Shown here piece after piece: positions 50,684 to 58,374 of a stretch of DNA of 64,000 nt. Source of the DNA: Betaproteobacteria bacterium (GTDB lineage: Bacteria > Pseudomonadota > Gammaproteobacteria > Burkholderiales > JAEUOS01); contig JAQGMJ010000049.1 in assembly GCA_028292405.1 (NCBI GenBank), positions 193,353 through 257,352 on the forward strand, read 5' to 3'. A program made the translations under genes and the position numbers. Each line of letters starts with the position of its first letter. The first letter of the stretch is position 1. The notes below the pieces were generated by a model, which was not told the DNA's origin, did not search any database, and worked only from the letters and a program-made list of their open reading frames with translations.

Positions 50684-51040
50684 CGCAACATCGCCAACCT
50701 GCAGGCGATTCGCGACATCGTCGTGCCGATCGCCCTGGACGACTTCGGCACCGGCTATTCCTCGCTCAGCCTGTTGCGCAAGCTACCTGTCGATGCGCTG
50801 AAAATCCACCGCTCCTTTATCGTCGACATCACTTCGGGGGCCGCAGGGGCTCGCACTGGTGTCGACCATCATCAGTCTGGCGCACTCTGTCGGCCTGAAG
50901 GTAGTGGCCGAAGGCGTCGAGACCGACGAGCAGTCAGGCCCACTGCAGTTGCTCAACTGCGACGAGATCCAGGATTATTTCTTCGGCAAGCCGGTGCCCA
51001 GAGAGACCTTCGAAACGAAATTTCGCGCGGCCGCGCCGGT
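50684..51040 (+). pseudogene. Remnant of an EAL-domain (c-di-GMP phosphodiesterase) gene with a frameshift
   Basis: One frame reads NIANLQAIRDIVVPIALDDFGTGYSSLSLLRKLPVDALKIHRSFIVDIT, the DDFGTGYSS and LKIHRSF core of an EAL domain. The continuation, GPQGLALVSTIISLAHSVGLKVVAEGVETDEQ and FFGKPVPRETFETKF, is in the next frame. The switch lies in the run of five G at 50836-50840. Upstream parts of the domain, including the EAL motif, are missing, and an in-frame stop lies at 50666. It is thus a C-terminal relic just downstream of the hybrid kinase, and not expected to be functional. Read the quoted segments as pieces, each from its own frame. Confidence 0.8.
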
Positions 51041-51389
51041 GCATTGGAGGCGCGGTAGCCGCCGCATGCATCCCGGGGGGCTGCAGCTCCCGCTGACGGG
51101 GGCGGCACGGGCTACGAAGCCCATGAATTCGAGTCGGCCATATCTCGGGCTTCGCCTTGTTGTCCTTTCCTCGGCCCAGCCCAGTTGCCGGGCGCGCCGC
51201 TGCGGGCAATCTAGATCGCGGTGCCTGTCAGAACGGACCGCAATTACACCTTGACCGCCGCTTTTCATAATGCGTACAATATCCAGTATACAAAATATTG
51301 GATGAAATCGCCGCTACTGGGAATTGGCATATTTTGAATTCCGCCCTCCCGGTCCGATTCCCTTTTGTCCCGATCAAGGATGCCCATTC
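51041..51389. other. Intergenic region upstream of cupin gene
   Basis: No gene recognised in 349 bases. The right half is AT-rich and holds a candidate regulatory site: CAATAT (51277-51282) and ATATTG (51295-51300) flanking twelve bases that include GTATAC. This is probably the promoter region for the cupin and receptor genes. Confidence 0.4.
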
Positions 51390-51764
51390 ATGAGTGCCGG
51401 AGCTACGGAAAGGCAGAGCAGACACTTCAGCGTGTCCTCTAGAAAATTGATCGCGGAGGGCAGTGATATGTTTGTGAAGGAGTTCAGCTTTGGCCCCAAC
51501 GAGGGCATTCCCTGGCACAGCCACTCCCAGGTCTTCGACATCTTCTACTGCCTGGAAGGGCAACTGCAGATCGAGAGTGCCGAAATCGCCAACGGCCAAG
51601 CGCGCCCCTGCGTCATGCTCGACGCCGGCGAATCCACGCGAATCGAGGCGGGCACGCCACATCACCCGTCCAATCCTGGCACGGGACCGTGCCGTTTCCT
51701 GCTCATCCAGGGGATTGGCCAGTACGACTGGCTGCCGTTCAAAGGCGGCCATAGCCAATCCTGA
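51390..51764 (+). CDS. Cupin-domain protein
   Basis: A 124-residue protein. FGPNEGIPWHSHSQVFDIFYCLEGQLQIE holds cupin motif 1 (HSH, then Glu of the LEGQ part). The second motif, GTPHHPSNPGTGPCRFLLIQG, contributes a further His. The ATG at 51390 has AAGGA nine bases upstream; an in-frame start at 51324 is weaker. Single-domain cupins may be metal-binding enzymes or ligand-binding proteins. It is followed by a broken TTT receptor gene. Confidence 0.75.
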   Translation: MSAGATERQSRHFSVSSRKLIAEGSDMFVKEFSFGPNEGIPWHSHSQVFDIFYCLEGQLQIESAEIANGQARPCVMLDAGESTRIEAGTPHHPSNPGTGPCRFLLIQGIGQYDWLPFKGGHSQS

Positions 51765-51839
51765 TCCAATTTGTCTCAATCCCGCATTGACGCTTGCCTG
51801 GACGGCGGCGCCCATCGTATTGGCTCGAAGGAATAAGCA

Positions 51840-52816
51840 ATGCAACCGAAAATGCGCAAACGCTTCGTACTTGCTTTCACCGCCTGCGCACTGTCCGCGT
51901 CGATGGCGAGCGCGCAGAACTGGCCTACGCGCCCGATTCATGTTTACGTCGGATTCCCGCCTGGGAGTGGGGTGGACATGATGGCCCGCGCCATCAGCAT
52001 TGAACTCGGCCAGCGTCTCGGTCAACCAGTCATCATTGACAACCGCCCGGGCTCGGGCGGCAACATTGCCGCCCAGCAAGTGGCCAAGGCCGAGCCGGAC
52101 GGCTCCATTCTCCTCGTCAGCGCGGTCACAGCCTGGCCATCAGCGCCAGCATGTACAAGGACCTGCGCTATGACGTTCTGAAGGACCTGGCTCCCGTCTC
52201 GGTAATCGGCGCGGTGCCGAACGTTCTGGTCGTCAATAGCAGCGTCAAGGCGGGCAACGTCATGGAACTCATCGCATTGGCGAAAGCTCATCCCGGCGCG
52301 CTGCATTTCGGGTCTGCCGGCAATGGCACGACTGTTCACATGGCAGGTGAGCTATTCAAGCTCAAGGCCGGCATCGACATGCAGCACATTCCCTATAAAG
52401 GCGCCGCGCCGGCGATGAACGATCTGCTCGGCGGCCAGGTCGAAATGATGTTCGACTTCCTTTCTGCCGCGCAGCCCCATATCAAGTCCGGAAAGCTTCG
52501 CGCGCTCGGTGTGACAAGTGCCGTCCGCTCCCCCGTCATGCCTAACGTCCCGACCATCGCCGAAGCCGGTTTGCCCGGTTACGCTGTTCTGGGAAGTTTC
52601 GGCGTGATGGCGCCGGGCGGTACGCCGGCGACGATTTTGGACAAGCTCAATACCGAGATCGGCACGGTAGTCCGTACCCAGGAAGTGCGGGCACGCCTGC
52701 TGGCGCAAGCAGCCGCCCCGGAAATGATGTCGCGGAGCGAAATGCAAAGCGTCCTGAAATCGGAAACCGCGAAGTGGGCCGACATCGTGAAAAAGACGGG
52801 TGCTGTAGCCGACTAG
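51840..52816 (+). pseudogene. TTT/Bug-family substrate-binding protein gene with a one-base frameshift
   Basis: The first frame gives signal peptide and MQPKMRKRFVLAFTACALSA to PDGSILLVSA, including NWPTRPIHVYVGFPPGSGVD and IIDNRPGSGGNIAAQQ. The rest, SLAISASMYKDLRYDVLKD to KWADIVKKTGAVAD, is in another frame. Inserting one G at the GCGGTCAC near 52122-52125 restores the family sequence LLVSAGHSLAISAS and joins the two frames into a 325- to 326-residue receptor. A single-base deletion is therefore the likely cause, whether a true mutation or a sequencing error. If intact it would be an eighth TTT receptor. Confidence 0.87.
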
Positions 52817-53102
52817 TGTACTGCGGCGGTCACGAGCACTGACTCTCGAGGGACACGCGTGAGTTCTTCCGCCGTGACCCACCCGTTGTCGTGAAACACA
52901 TGGAACAGGCGAATTGCAACGGCCGCGCGCTTATTCGCCCGCGGCCGAAATCATCGTCGGCCGCCCCTACCGAAACACGCAAGTGGATGCCAGGCTCGCT
53001 GCGAACGGGATGTTCGTCGCTATTTCCCTTGCATCAATCTACTGTCTCGGGCGGCGGATCGACGATGCGCCAGGGTCTGGGGCTGGGCGCCGAGCGGAAA
53101 AT

Positions 53103-53747
53103 TCACCGTTCCCATTTCGAGCCCAGGATGACGCTGCAGAGGTTCACGCGCTGGAAACCCTGATCCTTGTAGGCAAGGAAATCATCGTTGAAGGTGCCAA
53201 ATGTACTGCCGGGCCGATGCGCCATCCCGTGATAAAACGTATCGATCATCTGATGGGAAAAATCGGTACCGCGGGGATAGGCGGCGACCACCGCTTCGCG
53301 TTGTTCATCGCTGAACTGCTCAAAGCCGCGTCCAGCCACGTCCATTCCCGCTCCGGCCTGCAACAAGGCGATCTCCGGGTGCATGTGTTCCGGGACGCCC
53401 GGCGTCGTATGCAACGCGACCGCGGTCCAAACCCTCTCTACGTCCCCCTCGGCGATATTGTGGCTGCGCAGAAAATCGCGCGCGGCGTTCGCGCCATCCA
53501 CCTCGAACCGAAGCTGGCTCTCCCGATAGATCGATGTGAGGCCGAGATCGTGGAACATCGCCGCAACGTAAAGCAACTCCGGATCGAAGATCAGGCCCTT
53601 CCGTTTCCCGAGCAGGGCTGCCCAGAAATAGACCCGGGCAGAGTGGAAAAACAGCAATTCGCTTTCAGTGTCGCGAATCAGCTGCGTCACTTCGCGCGCC
53701 AGTTTGCCGTCAGGGATTCTGGTGCCGAAAATACCGTTCGTTGCCAC
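53103..53747 (-). CDS. HD-domain protein (metal-dependent phosphohydrolase/cyanamide hydratase-like)
   Basis: A 214-residue protein with an HD domain: FFHSARVYFWAALLG (first His), YVAAMFHDLGLTSIY (the His-Asp pair) and VALHTTPGVPEH. It starts at a GTG with GAGGAGG eight bases upstream. The arrangement HS...HDLG...ALHTTPGV resembles the small HD proteins annotated as cyanamide-hydratase-like. Function here is unknown. It is divergent from the MocR-type regulator gene, which may control it. Confidence 0.8.
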   Translation of the reverse strand: MATNGIFGTRIPDGKLAREVTQLIRDTESELLFFHSARVYFWAALLGKRKGLIFDPELLYVAAMFHDLGLTSIYRESQLRFEVDGANAARDFLRSHNIAEGDVERVWTAVALHTTPGVPEHMHPEIALLQAGAGMDVAGRGFEQFSDEQREAVVAAYPRGTDFSHQMIDTFYHGMAHRPGSTFGTFNDDFLAYKDQGFQRVNLCSVILGSKWER

Positions 53748-53831
53748 GGTTTTATCCTCCTCGGTCTGCCTGCGGTAAAGAAGAATACGCCTCTCTCAGG
53801 GCATAAAACAGAGCCAAGATTAAGGGTTCTG

Positions 53832-53842
53832 AATGTACCATT
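53832..53842 (+). promoter_or_regulatory. Candidate MocR operator AATGTACCATT in the regulator's own leader
   Basis: AATGTACCATT ends seven bases before the regulator ATG (53849). It is the exact reverse complement of AATGGTACATT at 55345-55355 upstream of the next operon. Autoregulation is inferred from this match. Confidence 0.5.
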
Positions 53843-53848
53843 GGGGAT

Positions 53849-55261
53849 ATGGCGAACCTCTCCATTGGTCTCAAACGTTCCGGAAGTACGTCGCTGTCCG
53901 CGCAGATCTACTGCGCGATCCGGGATGCGATCGAGACGGGGCGGCTTGCCTCCGGCGCGCGGCTGCCTTCCTGGTCGGCTTTGGCTGCCCAGCTCGGCGT
54001 TTCCCGGGGCACCGTGCGTGTGGCCTATGAGCGCCTGATCGACGAGCAATTCGCGATCGGTCTGGGGGCGGCGGGGACCCGCGTAGCCGAACGCCCACCC
54101 CTGCCTGCAGCGCCCGGTTTGCCACCGGAAGCGGCGCCTCTTGCGGATCTCTTTCATGACTTCGGCACGGCCCCGTTGGCGTTTCAAATGGGCGTGCCCG
54201 CCCAGGACGCCTTTCCTTTCAAGCTATGGTCGCGCATCCTGACGCGCGCGGCGCGGCGGGCTGCGGCGGCCCCGGTCGGATATCCGGATCCCCGTGGCGA
54301 TCCGGGCTTGCGAAAGGAGATCGCCGCTTATCTCGGCGTGGCACGAGGCCTTCGATGCAATCCCTCGCAGGTTTTTGTAACGGCAGGTTTCTCCGGCGCC
54401 CTTGGCCTGGCGATCCGCGGGCTCGGCCTTGAAGGCAGGGAAGCCTGGATGGAGGACCCCGGCTTTCCGCTCACGCGTACCGCACTCGGCCTGGCCGGCA
54501 TGACCGTGAGCGCAGTTCCGGTCGACGCGGATGGACTCGACATTGACGCGGGCATCCGGCGCGCGGACGGAGCAGCCCTGGCGGTCGTGACACCGGGCCA
54601 GCAGGCGCCGCTGGGAATGGCGATGTCGCTGCCCCGGCGGCTCGCACTGCTCGCCTGGGCCCGGCGAAACGCCGCCTGGATCATCGAGGACGATTACTTG
54701 AGCGAGCTCCAATTGAAAGGGCGGGCGGCTCCAGCTCTTGCGTCGCTCGATCAGGACGGACGAGTGCTGCATATCGGCAGTTTCAGCAAGACCATCAGCC
54801 CGGCGCTTCGTCTGGGCTTCCTGGTGGTCCCGCCGGAAAACGTACGTCGATTCGGCGACATGGCCGCGTGCCTGGCGCCGGCCCCGGCGGGATCCATGCA
54901 ATACGCCGTGGCGGAATTTCTGCGCGAAGGGCACCATCTTCGCCATCTCCGCCGGATGAAGCGTCTCTATGCCGCGCGACGGGAAGCCCTGCTTCGTTGC
55001 CTCGACGAGGTGGCGCCGGACTCGATAAAAGTGCAGGCGACTGCCGGCATGGCCATAGTGACCTTGCTGCCCGAGTCCGCATCCGACGTGGATATCGCCT
55101 TGCGCGCCCTGCGGTTCGGCTTGGCTCCGTCCCCTCTCTCGCCATGGTATGCAAAGTTTCCTCGACAGCAGGGACTACTGCTCGGCGTAACCAATCTAAA
55201 TGAACGCAAGCTGGTTGCAGACTGCCGTCGGCTGATGGAATTGGTCCGCGAAAGCAGTTAG
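53849..55261 (+). CDS. MocR-type (GntR/aminotransferase) transcriptional regulator
   Basis: A 470-residue protein with an N-terminal winged helix of the GntR kind (LSAQIYCAIRDAIETGRLASGARLPSWSALAAQLGVSRGTVRVAYERL) and a C-terminal fold-type I aminotransferase domain. Features there include VTPGQQAPLGMAMSLPRRLALL, WIIEDDYLSEL and the PLP-lysine motif IGSFSKTISPALRLGFLVVP. Members use PLP or a related ligand to control nearby genes. The start at 53849 follows GGGG. The downstream cupin/AhpD-like operon carries matching palindromes, so it is the probable target. Confidence 0.9.
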   Translation: MANLSIGLKRSGSTSLSAQIYCAIRDAIETGRLASGARLPSWSALAAQLGVSRGTVRVAYERLIDEQFAIGLGAAGTRVAERPPLPAAPGLPPEAAPLADLFHDFGTAPLAFQMGVPAQDAFPFKLWSRILTRAARRAAAAPVGYPDPRGDPGLRKEIAAYLGVARGLRCNPSQVFVTAGFSGALGLAIRGLGLEGREAWMEDPGFPLTRTALGLAGMTVSAVPVDADGLDIDAGIRRADGAALAVVTPGQQAPLGMAMSLPRRLALLAWARRNAAWIIEDDYLSELQLKGRAAPALASLDQDGRVLHIGSFSKTISPALRLGFLVVPPENVRRFGDMAACLAPAPAGSMQYAVAEFLREGHHLRHLRRMKRLYAARREALLRCLDEVAPDSIKVQATAGMAIVTLLPESASDVDIALRALRFGLAPSPLSPWYAKFPRQQGLLLGVTNLNERKLVADCRRLMELVRESS

Positions 55262-55344
55262 CCCGCGGTTAGCCCGCAGTTAACCGTAGTTAACCCGCGG
55301 TCAGCCTGTCCCGGGAAGTCTTGGCACCCGGGGTGTCATCATCG

Positions 55345-55368
55345 AATGGTACATTTTGAATGTACATT
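55345..55368 (+). promoter_or_regulatory. Tandem palindromic sites, candidate MocR operator
   Basis: AATGGTACATT (55345-55355) followed by the perfect palindrome AATGTACATT (55359-55368), with start points 14 bases apart. They lie 64-87 bases upstream of the cupin ATG at 55432. The same element occurs once before the MocR gene. MocR proteins usually bind paired direct repeats, which fits this layout. Binding is inferred. Confidence 0.55.
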
Positions 55369-55431
55369 TTTGGTTCTTTTTATTGGCTCCAGCCGGGCGC
55401 AAAATTGCGCCATGCACTCAAGGAGGTCCAT

Positions 55432-55866
55432 ATGAAGACCAGGCGCATTTTTCTGTCGTTGCTGGCCGCCGCCGGGATGACACTTGCCGCGGTGACGATT
55501 GCTGCAGACAACGCCGGCGACAACGTCAAGCCCAATTTTTCACATGCCATTTCGAACATTCCCGGCAAGTCTCTCGTTGCCGTGGAGGTTTCGTATCCCC
55601 CGGGTGGCGCTTCGCTGCCGCACCGTCATGCCGGCTCGGCCTTCATCTACGCCTACGTTGTCGCAGGCCGCGTGATGAGCCAGGTGCAAGGGCAGCCGGT
55701 GCGTACCTAAAACGCGGGTGAGTCCTTCTACGAGGAGCCGGGCGCCCATCACCTGGTCAGCCGCAATGCCAGCCAGACCGAGCCGGCGAAATTGCTCGCC
55801 GTATTCGTCGTCGATACCGCCGGCGACACGGCCCTCACAGCCATCGAAAAACGGGAACCGAAATGA
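55432..55866 (+). pseudogene. Secreted cupin gene with an in-frame premature stop
   Basis: ATG at 55432 has a perfect AAGGAGGT ahead of it. The product begins with a signal peptide (RRIFLSLLAAAGMTLAAVTIA) and cupin motif 1 (YPPGGASLPHRHAGSAFIYAYVVAGRV). A TAA at 55708-55710 stops it at codon 93. The same frame continues without further stops through GESFYEEPGAHHLVSRNAS, cupin motif 2, to TGA at 55864-55866, giving a normal 144-residue cupin if the stop is read through. One base change from TAC or TAT (Tyr) explains it. The final TGA overlaps the next start. Confidence 0.8.
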
Positions 55867-56324
55867 CCCAGCGACTGAACTACGAAAAAGCTTCTCCCGG
55901 CGGCGTCAAGGCGCTCGGCAGTCTCTATGGCTATATCCTGCAGTCCGGCCTCGAAGAGGTTCTAGTCGATCTGGTCTATCTGCGCGTCAGCCAGATCAAT
56001 GGATGCGCCTATTGCATCGACATGCATACGCGCGATCTGATTAGAAAGGGAGTCAAGATCGACAAGATCGTTCTGGTTCCGGTGTGGCGCGAGGCGGAAG
56101 CGCTCTTTAGCGACCGGGAAAGGGCCGCACTGGCATGGGCCGAGATCGTCACGCGGGTGGCCCAGTCCGGCGTGCCGGACGAGACTTTTCAGGCAGCAAT
56201 CGCCGTATTCGGTGAAAAGGAGCTGGCTGACCTGACCATCGCCATCGGCTTGATGAATGCCTACAACCGCCTGGCCATCAGCTTTCGCAACACGCCCGCG
56301 GCTGCGCTTGCAAACAACGGCTAG
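55863..56324 (+). CDS. Carboxymuconolactone decarboxylase family (AhpD-like) protein
   Basis: A 153-residue all-helical protein with the redox CxxC motif INGCAYCIDMHTRDL (Cys48, Cys51, His55), as in AhpD-type peroxidases. It starts with ATG overlapping the cupin stop by four bases, so it is cotranscribed with the broken cupin. Cupin plus CMD pairs are common in stress or detoxification operons. It likely acts in the cytoplasm as a thiol peroxidase or related enzyme. Confidence 0.87.
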   Translation: MTQRLNYEKASPGGVKALGSLYGYILQSGLEEVLVDLVYLRVSQINGCAYCIDMHTRDLIRKGVKIDKIVLVPVWREAEALFSDRERAALAWAEIVTRVAQSGVPDETFQAAIAVFGEKELADLTIAIGLMNAYNRLAISFRNTPAAALANNG

Positions 56325-56460
56325 CCATGTTCTCCAGGCTTCGATGGCCCGTTCCTGTCGACGCCTGGAGTTGCGTTCAAGCGCCTCCAAGCCTGAAATG
56401 CTCCGCCCCGGCACGGCTCCGGTTTGATATGGACGATGATAAAGATTTCACACGCAAGCT

Positions 56461-56489
56461 TTGCCCGCGTACTCCGAAAGTGCTATAAT
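56461..56489 (+). promoter_or_regulatory. Sigma-70 promoter of the tRNA-fMet gene
   Basis: TTGCCC (56461-56466) and TATAAT (56484-56489), spaced 17 bases, with TGC just before the -10 (extended -10). The start of the tRNA lies 12 bases downstream. Confidence 0.75.
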
Positions 56490-56501
56490 TGCTTTCTCAG
56501 A

Positions 56502-56578
56502 CGCGGGGTGGAGCAGTCTGGCAGCTCGTCGGGCTCATAACCCGAAGGTCACAGGTTCAAATCCTGTCCCCGCAACCA
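56502..56578 (+). tRNA. Initiator tRNA-fMet (CAT)
   Basis: A 77-base tRNA starting CGCGGGG and ending CCCCGCAACCA with encoded CCA. The first base C cannot pair with the A at position 72, a hallmark of bacterial initiator tRNA. The anticodon stem has three G:C pairs (GGG...CCC) around loop CTCATAA with anticodon CAT. The T-arm reads CAGGTTCAAATCCTG. It is a lone tRNA gene with its own promoter and terminator. Confidence 0.96.
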
Positions 56579-56591
56579 GTTTTCATGCTTA

Positions 56592-56623
56592 GGGATCAAC
56601 GATTTATTTCGTTGGTCCCTTTT
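56592..56623 (+). terminator. Rho-independent terminator of tRNA-fMet
   Basis: Eleven-pair stem GGGATCAACGA (56592-56602) and TCGTTGGTCCC (56609-56619), one T:G wobble, loop TTTATT, followed by TTTT. Confidence 0.85.
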
Positions 56624-56721
56624 GCATTTTGGGCCGTAACGGGACATCCGCCGGGCGGCGCGGTTGGGCGTATCATCGCGGCGCATGGATGAGACAAAGC
56701 GACGATCGAAGGAGGTCGCCG

Positions 56722-58032
56722 ATGAACGATTTGCGCAGCGGCACCCGCACGCTTGAATACCTGTCCGGCTTCGGCAACGAATTCGCCACTGAAGCGGTGC
56801 CCGGCGCCTTGCCGGTGTGGCAGAACTCGCCGCAGCGCGCGCCGCTGGGCTTGTACGCGGAGCAGATCAGCGGCACGCCGTTTACCGCGCCACGCGCGGC
56901 CAACCGCCGCAGCTGGCTATACCGCATGCGTCCCTCGGCGATGCAGCGGCCGTTCGCGCGCATCGACAACGGCCTGTGGCGCGCCGCGCCGATCGTCGAA
57001 GCGCAGGCAACGCCGAACCGCCTGCGCTGGGACGCGTTGCCGATGGAGGCCGCGCCCGCCGATTTCATTGACGGCATGGCGACCATGGGCGGGGGAGGGG
57101 ACGCGGCCGCCGGCAGCGGCTTCGCCGTGCACATCTACCGCGCCAACCGCCCGATGGCCGATCGCTATTTCTACAATGCCGACGGCGAATTGCTGGTCGT
57201 ACCGCAACTTGGCCGGCTCGAATTGCATACGGAAATGGGCGTGCTGGAAGTAGCGCCCGGCGAAATCGCGGTGCTGCCACGCGGCGTCAGATTCAAGGTG
57301 CTGCTGCCGGACGGCCAGGGGCGCGGCTATGTGTGCGAGAACTACGGTGCGCTGTTGCGCCTGCCGGAACTCGGGCCGATCGGCTCCAACGGCCTGGCCA
57401 ACGCGCGCGATTTCCTCACACCGGTGGCCGCGTTCGAACAAGGCGACAGGCCGGCCCAGCTGGTCACCAAGTTCCACGGCAATCTCTGGGCCACGCGGAT
57501 CGATCATTCACCGCTGGACGTGGTCGCCTGGCACGGCAACTACACACCCTATAAATACGACCTGGCGAACTTCATGGTGATCAACACCGTGAGCTTCGAC
57601 CACGCTGATCCGTCGATTTTCACCGTGCTCACCAGCCCGACGGAGACGCCGGGCACGGCCAACGTGGATTTCGTCATCTTCCCGCCGCGCTGGGCGGTGG
57701 CCGAGCACACTTTCCGCCCGCCCTGGTTCCACCGCAACTATATGAACGAATTCATGGGCCTGATCCACGGCGAGTACGACGCCAAGGCCGCCGGCTTCGT
57801 CCCGGGCGGCGGCTCGCTGCACAACTGTATGAGCGCACATGGACCGGACGCGCTTTCCTTCGAGCGCGCCAGCGCCGCCGAACTCAAGCCGCAATACATT
57901 GCCGACACCCTGGCCTTCATGTTCGAAACCCGTCTGGTCTGCACCCCGACCCGCTTCGCACTCGATACCCCGGCCCTGCAGGGCAACTACGACGCCTGCT
58001 GGGACGGTTTCACTAATCACTTCAAACCTTAA
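56722..58032 (+). CDS. hmgA: Homogentisate 1,2-dioxygenase
   Basis: A 436-residue protein beginning [25 protein letters not shown] with GGAGGT upstream. It contains the family segments [33 protein letters not shown] and the iron ligands His337 and Glu343 in [12 protein letters not shown] and His373 in SAHGPD, with spacing equal to known HmgA. It opens the ring of homogentisate to maleylacetoacetate in tyrosine and phenylalanine breakdown. maiA and fahA are not next to it; a NIPSNAP gene follows 14 bases on. Confidence 0.95.
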   Translation: MNDLRSGTRTLEYLSGFGNEFATEAVPGALPVWQNSPQRAPLGLYAEQISGTPFTAPRAANRRSWLYRMRPSAMQRPFARIDNGLWRAAPIVEAQATPNRLRWDALPMEAAPADFIDGMATMGGGGDAAAGSGFAVHIYRANRPMADRYFYNADGELLVVPQLGRLELHTEMGVLEVAPGEIAVLPRGVRFKVLLPDGQGRGYVCENYGALLRLPELGPIGSNGLANARDFLTPVAAFEQGDRPAQLVTKFHGNLWATRIDHSPLDVVAWHGNYTPYKYDLANFMVINTVSFDHADPSIFTVLTSPTETPGTANVDFVIFPPRWAVAEHTFRPPWFHRNYMNEFMGLIHGEYDAKAAGFVPGGGSLHNCMSAHGPDALSFERASAAELKPQYIADTLAFMFETRLVCTPTRFALDTPALQGNYDACWDGFTNHFKP

Positions 58033-58046
58033 AAAGAGGAGACCCC

Positions 58047-58370
58047 ATGTTTGTCGAAATGCGCACCTACACCCTGCACCCCGGGAAAATCGCCACCTAC
58101 CTGAAGCTCTATGAAACCCAGGGCATGGCGATCCAGAAGCGCATCCTCGGCCGCATGGTCGGCTACTATTCCAGCGAAATCGGCGGCCTGAACCAGATCG
58201 TCCACATGTGGGCCTATGAAAGCCTGGACGAGCGCACCGAAAAGCGCGCCAAGCTCGGCGCCGATCCCGCCTGGCAGGCCTATGTCGTGCAAATCCTGCC
58301 GCTGATGGCGGTGCAGGAAAGCAAGATTCTCAACCCGGCGCCGTTTTTCAACGTAAAAATTCAGGACTAA
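58047..58370 (+). CDS. NIPSNAP family protein
   Basis: A 107-residue protein, MFVEMRTYTLHPGKIATYLKLYETQG, with SEIGGLNQIVHMWAYESLDERTEKRAKL, the NIPSNAP core. AGAGGAG precedes the ATG. It is 14 bases downstream of hmgA and 4 before the ketopantoate-reductase-like gene, so these form an operon. Paralogue of the gene at 207-524. Confidence 0.87.
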   Translation: MFVEMRTYTLHPGKIATYLKLYETQGMAIQKRILGRMVGYYSSEIGGLNQIVHMWAYESLDERTEKRAKLGADPAWQAYVVQILPLMAVQESKILNPAPFFNVKIQD

Positions 58371-58374
58371 AAGC

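Noticed and set aside
52914..54038. Long + strand open frame over the HD-domain gene
   Set aside because: It is the shadow of the HD-domain gene on the - strand and the start of the MocR gene; no family motif is seen.
56502..56578. Integration site (att) at tRNA-fMet
   Set aside because: No integrase gene and no repeat of the tRNA 3' end was seen in the window.
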